DNA of 42,166 nucleotides. Source: CAZOWL01 sp964583605 (lineage in GTDB: Bacteria > Pseudomonadota > Gammaproteobacteria > Chromatiales > Chromatiaceae). Position 1 is the first letter of the stretch. Every line of letters starts with the position of its first letter. A program made the position numbers and the translations under genes. The DNA is taken from NCBI GenBank assembly GCA_964583605.1, contig CAZOWL010000031.1, positions 1 through 42,166 of the forward strand. Reading direction: 5' to 3'. Below are positions 27,553-35,611 of this stretch, one piece after another. The notes under the pieces were generated by a model that was not told the DNA's origin, made no database searches, and saw nothing but the letters and a program-made list of their open reading frames with translations.

Positions 27553-28560
27553 TTAGCGCGGATCGTGCCTGCGCCTGCCAGCCGGCATTTCGCTGTCTTC
27601 GCTCAAGGCCCCGGCGCAGCTGCTGCCCTGGCCGGCCGTACAGCCGTAGCAGTGATCCCCCACCCTGATCTCGCGATCGATGAGTGCGTGAGTGACGAGA
27701 TCGCGGATGTGCCAGCGGGGCTTGTCCGGTGTGAACAGCGGCAGATCAAGCATCTGGTTGAAATCGCAGTCGTAGAGGTAGCCTTGCCAATCGACGCTGA
27801 TGAGGTCGCGGCACATGACAGCGTCGAGGTTTGCTTCGCGATGCGATCCCTTCAGCAGGTCCAGATAGGTCGCGAACTGGCCGGATGACTGCAGCCAGCT
27901 GCCAAAGCGCTTAATCGGCATGTTAGCGAGCGTCAGCAGCCGATCGAAGTGGATCCCGTAGCGCTCGGCCAACTGCGCCTTGTACTCGCCCTCCAAAACG
28001 CACTGCGATGGCGGTAGGGTTGGCCCTCGGGGGTTATAGACCAGGCTCAGGGTCCGATCCGGACGCCCGCTGCCGTACCCAAGGGCGTTCAGGCGCTGCA
28101 GGGCGCGAATGCTCGCATCGAACACACCTCGACCGCGTTGTGCGTCCACATCTTCCTGGAGATAACAGGGCAGAGAGGCAACAATCTGGACGCCCTCGTT
28201 GGCGAGGAAATCGGCCAGATCCTCTTGCCCCGGCTCTTCGAGGATCGTGAGATTGCAGCGGTCTATCACCGTCGTACCGGAGCCCCGTGCGCCGCACACG
28301 AGGTCGCGGAAGCCGGGATTGAGCTCTGGCGCACCCCCGGTGATGTCTAACGTCGCAACCGGCTCCCGTTCGAGGAATGACAGGATCTCGCCGATTGTCG
28401 TCGCCGTCATCTCCTCTCGACGTCGAGGGCCAGCGTCGACGTGACAATGTTGACAGGCCTGATTGCACCGATAGCCGACGTTGACCTGTAGCGTAATCAG
28501 CCGGCGTCGACGAATCTCTGGGAAATCGGTTGGCCAAAGCAGGGGACGAGAGTCGAGCAC
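27553..28560 (-). CDS. arsS: ArsS-like radical SAM protein (DUF3641)
   Basis: A 335-residue radical SAM enzyme of the arsenosugar-biosynthesis ArsS family. Seen: the [4Fe-4S]/SAM motif Cys32-x3-Cys36-x2-Cys39 (YRCNQACQHCHVDAG), LDITGGAPELNP, RCNLTILEEPGQEDL, LSLVYNPRGPTLPPSQ, and a C-terminal DUF3641 region with clustered cysteines (YDCDF, DHCYGCTAGQGSSCAG) that probably hold an auxiliary cluster. In arsenosugar pathways ArsS works after the methyltransferase ArsM, which is not in this window, so the substrate here is uncertain. The start is a GTG with GAGGT seven bases upstream. Confidence 0.85.
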   Translation of the reverse strand: MLDSRPLLWPTDFPEIRRRRLITLQVNVGYRCNQACQHCHVDAGPRRREEMTATTIGEILSFLEREPVATLDITGGAPELNPGFRDLVCGARGSGTTVIDRCNLTILEEPGQEDLADFLANEGVQIVASLPCYLQEDVDAQRGRGVFDASIRALQRLNALGYGSGRPDRTLSLVYNPRGPTLPPSQCVLEGEYKAQLAERYGIHFDRLLTLANMPIKRFGSWLQSSGQFATYLDLLKGSHREANLDAVMCRDLISVDWQGYLYDCDFNQMLDLPLFTPDKPRWHIRDLVTHALIDREIRVGDHCYGCTAGQGSSCAGALSEDSEMPAGRRRHDPR

Positions 28561-28975
28561 CGCGAGACCTCACAAGTTTGCCGTTGATATCCCGAACCGG
28601 GAGGTTTTGACGGAGCTCGCAAGGCTCCAAACGCGTCAACGCAGGGGACGATCTGCAGGGCATGTTGATGCGCTCTCCCAGGACCGCAATAGGGCATTGC
28701 CGCGTTTCGGCTGCTCGCTTCGGTTAAGGCGAGCCGCAGCCATCTGCGTTGTTGCACAAGCTTGCATCAACTCAGGCCAGTACCGCGCTCGTGCGCCGAG
28801 CACTCGGCCGCGTCCCGCGTCGCTGAGCGATCAAAACCGCCTGGTCGGAGCACTAGGCTGGGATTGCCGTCTACTGGTCAATAGGTGCTAGAATACCGCC
28901 GCACAAGTCACCGTATCGGCCGTCCGATTGCCAAAGCGTCAAGCGGGCAGTCCGACTTCGCACCTGTTCGTATCC
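28561..28975. other. Intergenic region upstream of tRNA-Ala
   Basis: No protein gene is recognisable in these 415 bases. A possible -10 for the tRNA is TAGAAT at 28889-28894, with a GC-rich stretch after it as is usual for stable-RNA promoters; TTGCCG lies 19 bases upstream, a poor spacing. The promoter of the leftward radical SAM gene should also be here. Confidence 0.4.
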
Positions 28976-29051
<76 letters not shown>

Positions 29052-29299
29052 CCCTCGGCTCCACCAACAGATAGACATCGAGCGCTGGTTACAATAGGGA
29101 GATTGATCAGAGTCGGGCGAATCGCCCCACGTCCCAGCGCACACTCCGACAGGGCGAGCGGTCCGGCAAGCACTCGTCGGAGCGACGAACGCCAGCCTTA
29201 GCAAGGCGACTCCAGGCCGGCCAGGCGTGGCTCAGGCAAACACGCTCGTCCATCCGCCATTGGCTCAGGCAATCAGCTGTCCCAGCCCTGCCGCATCAG

Positions 29300-30386
29300 T
29301 TACTCGACATCCCGCCGCGCAAGCACCGTCGCGCAGTCGCGCCAGGCATCATCACTGGGCCTGATAGTCTCGTTGTACCTTAGGTCAAAGCAGGTCGCCC
29401 GGCGGCGCTCCTCGATGTACTGGTCCATCCGCTCGCCCAGGGTCTCGATGTCGTCGATCCATTCGTCGCGAATCGTGTCGGGCAGGGCGCCGAACAGGTC
29501 GTAGCGGATCGCGCTGAGCTTCGGGTCGTCGCCGACACCCCCGAGTGCCGGGATCAGACGCTCCGGGGCCGCGCGTTCTGCATCGTCCTGGACGTCCAGC
29601 TCCAGGTCGACATCCTCGGTCTCCTCGTGGAGCGTCCGCCCGGCCAGCAGTCTGGTGGCCATGCCGATGCCGGCGACGACGTTGGAGCACACCCGCTGCT
29701 CCATCAGGTTCTTCATGAAGCCGCCGCCTTGACCGCGTCCGGCCAGCAGCCGGCCAAAGGCGCATGCCTTTTCGTAGGCGCGCTCGAAGCCTGGCGAGGT
29801 GCGTCTGGCGCAGCAGCCCCAGATCCTCGCGGAGATTGGGGAACAGCCGCCGCGCGATGGGCTCGTTCGTGGATTCCATCGTCGGCAGCGGGGAGCGCAG
29901 CAGGCGCCAGCCGTAATCCAGGTCTTCGACCCGCTCCTCGCCGCTCAGGATCGGGAGCACGGGCGAGGGGTCGTGCCAAGGCGCGAGGTCGTGCCCGAGC
30001 ACGAAGCCGCGGCTGCCGCGATGCAGCACCCGCATCAGGTCCCAGAGGTCCTCGCGCGGCGTCTGGATGGGCCTCGCCGTGCCGAGCAGGACATGCTCCG
30101 CGCGATCGGCGACCGCCAGCATGAACGACAGCAGCTCGTTGGGCTCGCCGGCATCCCGCCCGCCGCCCGGCGGGTCCGCGCCTTGTGCGCCTCGTCCAGG
30201 ACGACCATGTCGAACGTCAGGCCGACGAGGTGCCCCTTCTCCTCGGACGGCTGCACCACCAGGCCGGTGGAGACGATGCCGATGCGCAGCGGACAGCGGG
30301 CGATGTGCTTCGGCCCGCTAGGCGAGATCGCCTACTCCTCCGGGTCGAGCCAGACCTTGCGGCTGGAGTGCCAGCGTGCGCAGCCC
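29300..30386 (-). pseudogene. SNF2/DEAH-type helicase, multiply broken fragment
   Basis: Remnant of a large helicase of the kind found beside DUF1156 methylases. Pieces read in successive frames: KVWLDPEE then a stop, CPLRIGIVSTGLVVQPSEEKGHL-type segment, the DEAH box in FDMVVLDEAHKARTRR; after a frameshift near 30170, motif III-like LLGTARPIQT and DLWDLMRVLHRGSRGFVLGHD; after another near 29790, FERAYEKACAFGRLLAGRGQ and FMKNLMEQRVCSNVVAG. The Walker A region and the C-terminal helicase lobe are missing. The upstream end is cut at the REP pair at 30387. Helicase identity is secure from the DEAH and GTARPIQT motifs; the subfamily is from memory. Confidence 0.75.
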
Positions 30387-30467
30387 GTGTAGGGCGGGAA
30401 AGCGCAGCGCATCCCGCCGCAGCCTGTATAGCCCACGTAGAAAGCGTAGCGCATCCCGCCGCAGAGC
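30387..30467 (+). repeat. REP sequences, left pair flanking the RAYT gene
   Basis: Two head-to-tail units, each starting with a GTAG tetranucleotide (30389-30392 and 30437-30440) and ending in the arm GCGCATCCCGCC. The first has the hairpin GGCGGGA...TCCCGCC; the second is diverged in its left arm. They directly abut the end of the transposase gene and lie in inverse orientation to the right-hand copies. Confidence 0.8.
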
Positions 30468-30995
30468 CTACTCCATCGACAACGCCCGCACCGCATCGCT
30501 GGCCGCCCAATCAGGCGGGTAGATCCCGCGTCGAACACAGAGGTGAAAACTGGAATACGGCCAGTCCCCGACGTGCCCAACGTGGCCGTGTTTGACCGGA
30601 TTGTAGTGGATGTAGTCGAAATGTCGTTCGAAGTCGTGCGGGTCGCGGATGACATGCTCCCAGTAGCGTCGCTGCCAAATCCCACGCTCGCCCTTGCGCT
30701 GGCGGCGGCTAGACAACCGCTCGCCCTTTGGTATCCGCGCCGAGAAGCGTGACTTGATCTCGTGCCACCGCCCGGAAAAATCGCAATCCCCCGGCGGCAG
30801 GGTCCACAGACAGTGCAAGTGGTCCGGCAACATCACGATCGCGTCGATGGTAAACGGACGGCGCGCGCGTGCCGCAGCGAACACCGCCCGCAGGTCATCG
30901 ATGTACTCTCTCAGCAGACGCCGGCGCCGTTCCAGCAGGCCAACAGTGAAGAAGAAAGTGCCTCCTGGCACGAACGCGCGGATACAACGCGGCAT
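30468..30995 (-). CDS. REP-associated tyrosine transposase (RAYT, Y1 HUH family)
   Basis: A 175-residue, apparently intact single-strand transposase of the TnpA-REP/RAYT family, which cuts and joins REP sequences next to their GTAG/GGAG tetranucleotide. Seen: MLPDHLHCLWTLP with the metal-binding His59-x-His61 pair, GIWQRRYWEHVIRD, and FDYIHYNPVKHG holding the catalytic tyrosine (probably Tyr128). AAGGAGG stands six bases before the ATG. It is flanked by inverted REP units starting with GTAG (30387-30467 and 31041-31094), the classic arrangement. It lies between the truncated ends of the methylase and helicase pseudogenes and is the only clearly intact mobile gene of the island. Confidence 0.92.
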   Translation of the reverse strand: MPRCIRAFVPGGTFFFTVGLLERRRRLLREYIDDLRAVFAAARARRPFTIDAIVMLPDHLHCLWTLPPGDCDFSGRWHEIKSRFSARIPKGERLSSRRQRKGERGIWQRRYWEHVIRDPHDFERHFDYIHYNPVKHGHVGHVGDWPYSSFHLCVRRGIYPPDWAASDAVRALSME

Positions 30996-31040
30996 CTGAG
31001 CCTCCTTGCCGTTTTCGATGATCTGGCCGGTCCCGGTGCG

Positions 31041-31094
31041 GCGGGATGCGCCCCGGTTTTGGCGGGATGCGCTGGGCTTTCCCGCCCTACGAGG
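31041..31094 (-). repeat. REP sequences, right side of the RAYT gene
   Basis: One degenerate unit (GCGGGATGCGCCCCG, 31041-31055) and one full unit (31061-31090) that on the minus strand begins with GTAG (31087-31090) and forms GGCGGGA/TCCCGCC arms. Inverted relative to the left pair. The full unit ends exactly where the methylase coding similarity stops. Confidence 0.8.
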
Positions 31095-32707
31095 TCTGCA
31101 TGCCGTTGTCTGGCATGTGCTCGGTCATCGCCTTGTACGCGTCCACCATGCCGCGGCGGAAATCGTCGCCGGAGCCCTTGATCGCGAGATCGCGGCGGGA
31201 GTCCCAGGTCCATTGGTCGAAGGGTGGCGGTGGGCTCTGGCGGAGCTAGGCGATGAAGTATTCGGTGATCTCGTGGTAGTGGACTGCGTCTGCATAAGGC
31301 GGGTCGGTTACGAAGATCTGAGTTACATAAGAAACGGTATGGGCAGAAACAGCATCAAGGGTTCCCTCTCCCGTAAGCTCCTCAAATGACAACTCACGCA
31401 GCATCCTGGCAAAATCGTGCGTGGATTTGAATACATTAAGAACAGTTGGTTTTAAGTGATCGATTTGACGATGGGTTTTTTAGCTGAGGGCTCGGGCCGT
31501 GATGCCCCTTGTCCCAACGGCAGAGTCTCGATGAGTCGTCTAAGAATTTCGGGTGAAGTACGGACAATATGGAGCCCTTGAGCAGCGAACGCATGGTCTT
31601 GTGTGCTAACAAGTCCCTAGCCGCAAACAACTGGTGCCAATACGACCACCCACGCGTGCGAATTGGCTCGTCAGTCTTGTCTCCCGGCTCGATCGCCATG
31701 TCCGGCACCAGCCCTTCCTCCTGCCAGTGGGCTAGGAGGCAGTAGAGATACACCTTGGCCCGGTTGCCCTGGCTGTCGTGCTCGATCCCCAGCGCCGTGA
31801 TCTCGCGGTCCACTGCCTCGGCGACCTCGCGCTGTGCTCGCTCGAGCTCGTCACGCTTCTCGGGCGAGCCGCCGATGATATTCAACGCCCCCCTGGTCAG
31901 CATGCAGGCGATCGGGCTCAGGTCCGAGGCGTGCGGCCTCGAAGGGGATCGTACCGCCGCCGAAGAAGGTGTCGCCGACCCGCGGCCGGTGGCCGAAGCG
32001 CAGGATGCCGAGCTGCTCGACCAGCTCCCGGTGGGACTGGACCGCGATGCCGAAGCGGCCCAGATGGGCGTTCACGTCGGGCCAGATCGGGGCATAGAGG
32101 GCGGTCTGGTCCAGCTCCTCCGGGCGCTTGCAGAGGGCCGCGCGCGCTGCATAGGTCGGATAGGTCGCGAGCGCCCGGGCGAGTAGCTCCAGCCGGTAAT
32201 CCGGGTGGATATCCCGGCGCCAGCGGATCGTGAGGCCCGGATAGTCACCCAAATCAAGGGGGAACTGCGCGACCTTGATCTCCTCGACATCCTCCTCGTC
32301 GCCCTTGACCCGAGCCGCGAAATAGCTCCAGGGGCTCGCCAGCTCGATCCGACGGGCGATCTCCGCCGGGCCGAGCTTCGGCTCGCGGTGCGCCAAGCTG
32401 GCGTCGTCGAAGGCTATCAGCTTCTCGAAGATCTCCAGGTCCTTCTCCGGGTCGTCGGTCTGCGGCAGCAGGCTGCCGAGGACGATGGCGCGCGCTAGTA
32501 TCAAGGGCTTCCGGCCCTTCCAGTAGGAGCCGAGCGCGGTCAGGGTCTGTCCGGCGCCGCCTTGCGCTCGCGTTGCGCCTCGAACGAGACCTTCTGCGCC
32601 GGGAACACCGCCTCGATCAGGGCCGGGGCGTCTCTGAGGGCAAGGGGTTGCAGCGCGGCGCCGTTTGCGGACGCGGTCGTCGGGGCCGTCGATTCAGCAG
32701 TGTCCAT
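31091..32707 (-). pseudogene. DUF1156-type adenine DNA methylase, broken
   Basis: A large DNA methylase with several inactivating lesions. The start (ATG 32707) reads ALIEAVFPAQKVSFEAQRER. One base is lost near 32559, so KAAPDRP-stop replaces an expected KAGAGQTLTALGSYWKGRKP, which continues in the next frame. Methylase motif I is DTFFGGGTIPFEAARLG. A further shift near 31930, apparently a small deletion, moves the frame to ASDLSPIACMLTRGALNIIGG. Another shift is near 31450. Motif IV is VTDPPYADAVHYHEITEYF, followed at once by an in-frame TAG (31246-31248) where Trp is expected; reading continues as DSRRDLAIKGSGDDFRRGM and is cut at the REP at 31090. The family is linked to anti-phage loci. 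Confidence 0.8.
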
Positions 32708-32754
32708 GGACACGCAAGGCTTCCACTTGAGGCAAAAAGGGGATCAAGAGAAGG

Positions 32755-33498
32755 TCAAAAGAGGTAGCACAGGGTCGTCCCAGAACCCTTTTTCTTGAGG
32801 CCGGGCGCGGAAGCGAGGAAGCGTGCGCGCGCGGCCTTGTCGTAGCCGAGCTTCGACAGGGATTGGCCCACTTGGGTTGCGGAATAGCCACCTCGCGGCT
32901 GCCGTTGGCACAGGTCGCGCAGCCGTGCCAGCACTGCCTGCGCATCCTTGCCCGCGGTCTGCGGGCCCGGATGAACGGGTGCAGCCGAATCGACCGCCTG
33001 AACAACGACGGGCGGCGGCTGCGCGACGCTGACCGGCTTGGCCAAGGCGGGCAGCAGCAAGGTCATTAACTGCGTGTTGCGGGCCGTCTGAAGGTCGCTG
33101 TCGGCATAGGCGATCAGGGTCTTGCAGCCACGCGCCTTGGCCTGCTCGGCGGCGCCGATCAGCAGGTCGTCGCGGGAGACGATCACCACCAATGCCTGCC
33201 CGCGCAGGTGTGTCTCGAGTGCCGCCCCCAATGCCATCAGCAATGCGATATCCGCGCCGTTCTTACGGTGCAGCGCAGGGAGCGCACGAATCGCGAGGTC
33301 GGGGATCTCGGCGAGCAATGCGCTGCGCCAATCGCCGATCTTCTGGCCAAGATTATTGCCGGCAATCGTCGCGCTGATGATCCGGGCGTTGAGTGCGGCC
33401 CGAAACAAGGCGAGCAACGGCGCCGCGCACTGGGCTGACTGGTTGTCCGCATCCACGTAGAGCGCGACCGAGACGACCGGAGGGGTGGGGGGGCTCAT
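32755..33498 (-). CDS. NYN-domain protein with C-terminal OST-HTH-like domain
   Basis: A 247-residue protein with an N-terminal NYN (PIN-like, LabA/DUF88) nuclease domain (about 8-150). Seen: first metal-site aspartates in VALYVDADNQS, KNGADIALLMALGA, and VVIVSRDDLLIGAAEQAKARG; then a Pro/Ala linker and a basic C-terminal module (about 185-247, LARLRDLCQRQPRGGYSA onward) resembling OST-HTH/LOTUS RNA-binding domains. The in-frame ATG has no ribosome site. A strong AAGGAG site serves an ATG at 33547 in another frame, and the frames would join if the C7 tract at 33487-33493 were C6. The gene may therefore be frameshifted, or switched by slippage. It ends 47 bases before the methylase pseudogene. 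Confidence 0.7.
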   Translation of the reverse strand: MSPPTPPVVSVALYVDADNQSAQCAAPLLALFRAALNARIISATIAGNNLGQKIGDWRSALLAEIPDLAIRALPALHRKNGADIALLMALGAALETHLRGQALVVIVSRDDLLIGAAEQAKARGCKTLIAYADSDLQTARNTQLMTLLLPALAKPVSVAQPPPVVVQAVDSAAPVHPGPQTAGKDAQAVLARLRDLCQRQPRGGYSATQVGQSLSKLGYDKAARARFLASAPGLKKKGSGTTLCYLF

Positions 33499-33598
33499 GC
33501 GCGGCGAGGGGTTCGGTCACGGATCGGGGTGGGGTGTCGAGCGGCATGGTCAATCTCCTTGCGCGTGGTCAGTCCTTGGCCGGTCGGCGAGGCTCTTG

Positions 33599-33648
33599 GC
33601 GGGATGCGGTGTGCTTGCGGCGGGATGCGCTGTGCTTTCCCGCCCTAC
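33599..33648 (-). repeat. REP sequences interrupting the vapC remnant
   Basis: A degenerate unit (33599-33617) and a full unit (about 33618-33648), both of the type GCGGGATGCGCTGTGCTTTCCCGC. On the minus strand the full one begins with GTAG at 33645-33648. It is nearly identical to the copies beside the RAYT gene 2.5 kb away and lies exactly where the VapC-like reading ends. Confidence 0.8.
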
Positions 33649-33816
33649 GAGGCTGCTCGGGGTCCGCGGATTTGGCGGCTGTCAGCGCCGTACTCCAGCT
33701 CGCAGGCCGTGATCCAAGCAGTGACCACCCGTGCGCTGGTCTGCCGGCGCCACTGCAGCACCCGCGGATTGCCACGCAGGATCTCGATGCAGACGTCCGT
33801 GTCCAAGCACCTTCAC
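33645..33816 (-). pseudogene. VapC-type PIN-domain toxin, frameshifted and truncated
   Basis: The GTG at 33816 overlaps the antitoxin stop (GTGA). After four codons (VKVL) an extra base shifts the frame; the PIN start then reads LDTDVCIEILRGNPRVLQW, with the first catalytic Asp, followed by TAWITACELEYGADSRQ with the conserved Glu. Coding stops after about 55 codons at the REP. The remaining two thirds of the PIN domain are absent, so no active toxin is expected. Confidence 0.75.
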
Positions 33817-34103
33817 AAATCGACCTGACGGCGCTCGGTGTCTGTATCGTAGATGTCTGAGACCATGATATCCAGCGCCGCATCGCCGCCCGGCCAGCGA
33901 CCACCCAATCGCTCCCAGGCGGCGAGCTGCGCTGCCCGCTCGCTCTCGGCCAGGCTTGCGGGCAGCGCCCCGACATCGGGGGCAAGGGCCTGCTCCAGCA
34001 ACAGGATCGCTTCGCGGTTCAGGCTGCGTCGCTCCAACCGTGCACGCTCACGCAGGCGTTCGAGCAAATCAGGAGGCAGGTCTTTGAGAGTCAGTGATGA
34101 CAT
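33813..34103 (-). CDS. FitA/VapB-like ribbon-helix-helix antitoxin
   Basis: A 96-residue protein with an Arc/FitA-type ribbon-helix-helix at the N-terminus (SLTLKDLPPDLLERLRERA then LERRSLNREAILLLEQAL) and a C-terminal tail that would bind the toxin (ALDIMVSDIYDTDTERR). RHH antitoxins dimerise to bind DNA and neutralise the partner PIN ribonuclease. The reading frame is intact, although its toxin partner immediately downstream is broken. It could now be a selfish remnant or neutralise a VapC elsewhere. Confidence 0.8.
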   Translation of the reverse strand: MSSLTLKDLPPDLLERLRERARLERRSLNREAILLLEQALAPDVGALPASLAESERAAQLAAWERLGGRWPGGDAALDIMVSDIYDTDTERRQVDL

Positions 34104-34510
34104 GGGCGGAAGGAATCTTCCGGCAACCCGGAAACCATCTGGGTTGCAGTCGTTGCGGTCGTCAATTCAGCGCGTGCAGCTGTCTTGATGCCATGTCCTA
34201 TTCGTCGAGCAGATCCAGGGTCCGGTTCGGCCCGCACGCAGAGCTCTTTGCCGAGCAGTCGGTCCACGGGATTGTCGCCGACCTTCCAGGTGCCGGTGGC
34301 GAGATCGTGCTCCTTCAAGCGGGCGTTGAAGACGCGCTGCACCTCGGCGCGGATCTCCACGTCGTTCAGGTCGAGGTGTCGGGTGCCGATCAGGAAGACG
34401 TCGTTCGCACCCCGGTTCCAGATGCTGCGCAACAGCCGCGCGGTGAACTGCATCAGGTCGCGCGTCTGGCGGAAGCCTTCGTTCTCGTTGGATTCGTTGT
34501 CGTTGGAATA
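34104..34510 (-). pseudogene. Fragment of a large defence-locus protein (possibly DUF499 type)
   Basis: A coding-like stretch without start or proper end: LYSNDNESNENEGFRQTR, MQFTARLLRSIWNRGANDVF, LIGTRHLDLNDVEIRAEVQR, TGTWKVGDNPVDRLLGKELC, followed by sequence of no clear character. It looks like an internal piece of a large protein. Its wording resembles the DUF499 ATPases that accompany DUF1156 methylases, but I cannot confirm this and it could be another component of the same locus. Confidence 0.4.
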
Positions 34511-34793
34511 GAGTGATGAGGCTCTTCTACGAAGGATGGAACGGGCTAGGCCTCGCGCACCTCCTCGGCCACTTCCTCGATAGCCCGGGCGACCGGGCGG
34601 TGCTGAAGTCAGTTCATTGTTGCCGTCCCTCGGCGAGTAGTCGCGACTGGGCGACCGCTACCTCGGGCTCAGGCCTGCCGGCCGCTTCGGCTCGGCTGCC
34701 TTTCTGAACCGCGCGGTCGCGTCATCCAGTTCGCGGCGGAGCTGCTCGTTCTCGGCGCAGAGCCCGCAAGGGTACTCTGAACCGAGCTGATCC
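34511..34793. other. Unassigned end of the island
   Basis: These 283 bases between the last defence fragment and the GAF gene hold short coding-like scraps on the minus strand (for example CGLCAENEQLRRELDDATARF near 34770), but no complete gene, no repeat matching the tRNA end, and no attachment site that I can see. Confidence 0.4.
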
Positions 34794-35579
34794 CTACTTT
34801 GGTTTTTCGCGCGCCTGGGTTGGAGCGTCTGCTGCGCGCGCTACCCTGGAGCGATGCCGTCGGAGATGCTCGTTTAACAGGCTCAGTACCTCCGAAGCGA
34901 CGGCAATGATGGCCTTTGGGCCGAAGCCGGCGAGCGTCAGCTCGCGATAGAAGCTCTTTGCCACGATCCGCGCTAGTTGGGCCGGGTCGGGGCTGATGGG
35001 GCTGAACTTGCCGTCGTGCTGCTCGCGGCGCTCCAAGAGCTGCGCCATCTGCAGCACGCGCGAATCGGCCAGCCTCTGCAGCTGATGCACGTGGATCGAT
35101 TTGCCGATGAAGGCCGAGAAGACTCGCAACAGCGAGAGATCCCTGTCGGTGAAGCGGCGGTGTTCCGCTGGGCGGCTGACGTTGATGACGCCGACCGGCC
35201 GGTTGGCGACCATGATTGGCGCTGCCATCAAGGACTCACCTGCCTTGCCGCCCTGCTGGGCGAGCGATGCGAGCGGGGACCTGCGGACATCGTTGATCAA
35301 GAACGCCTCCCTATTTGTGACGACCTGTCCGGCGATGCTCGCCGTGAGCGAGCTCGTTCCTTCGTAGGCGGCCTGCGGCAGATCCCCGTAGTGCGAAGTG
35401 ACCTTGAGTTCGAGCTCGCCGGCGTCGTCTTTGTGCACGAGCAGCATGACGCTGCAGCGACCCACACCAAGTGAGCGCGCCGCAAGCGCGGCCAGGTCTT
35501 GGAGTCCTTCCTCGAGGCTCTGCCGTTGCTCGATCAGCGCGCTGATTTCAATCAGGTTGGTGGCGAAGGTCTGGTGCAT
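34794..35579 (-). CDS. GAF-domain signalling protein
   Basis: A 261-residue cytoplasmic protein. Seen: an N-terminal helix (IEISALIEQRQSLEEGLQ), a GAF domain (about 20-165) with RCSVMLL, SIAGQVVTNREAFLINDV, AAPIMVANRPVGVINVS and FTDRDLSLLRVFSAFIG, then a helical C-terminal part (about 165-261) with ARIVAKSFYRELTLAGFGPK and a basic tail. No kinase, cyclase or HTH output is evident. The C-terminal helices may be a regulatory or partner-binding module. It starts 32 bases after dnaE on the same strand, so it is probably cotranscribed with it. The ligand is unknown. Confidence 0.8.
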   Translation of the reverse strand: MHQTFATNLIEISALIEQRQSLEEGLQDLAALAARSLGVGRCSVMLLVHKDDAGELELKVTSHYGDLPQAAYEGTSSLTASIAGQVVTNREAFLINDVRRSPLASLAQQGGKAGESLMAAPIMVANRPVGVINVSRPAEHRRFTDRDLSLLRVFSAFIGKSIHVHQLQRLADSRVLQMAQLLERREQHDGKFSPISPDPAQLARIVAKSFYRELTLAGFGPKAIIAVASEVLSLLNEHLRRHRSRVARAADAPTQAREKPK

Positions 35580-35611
35580 CGATATGCTCTAGCACGCCGA
35601 CTTCAAACGGG

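Larger units (their letters stand above)
29052..34793. other. Decayed accessory/defence island next to tRNA-Ala
   Basis: This segment between the tRNA and the GAF/dnaE block contains mainly broken genes, all on the minus strand: helicase, DUF1156 methylase, NYN protein, VapC remnant, antitoxin and another large-gene fragment, with REP sequences and a RAYT transposase inserted. The core genes on both sides are intact. The first 233 bases (29067-29299) contain nothing recognisable. A lower-GC patch (about 31300-31480) suggests mosaic origin. Confidence 0.65.

Noticed and set aside
31091..32707. Programmed frameshifting in the methylase gene
   Set aside because: Several independent shifts, a nonsense codon and a truncation at a REP are present; decay explains them all.
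30387..33653. CRISPR-like array formed by the GCGGGATGCGC repeats
   Set aside because: The units are palindromic, irregularly spaced, inverted about a RAYT gene and begin with GTAG, which identifies them as REP sequences; there are no spacers of constant length or cas genes.
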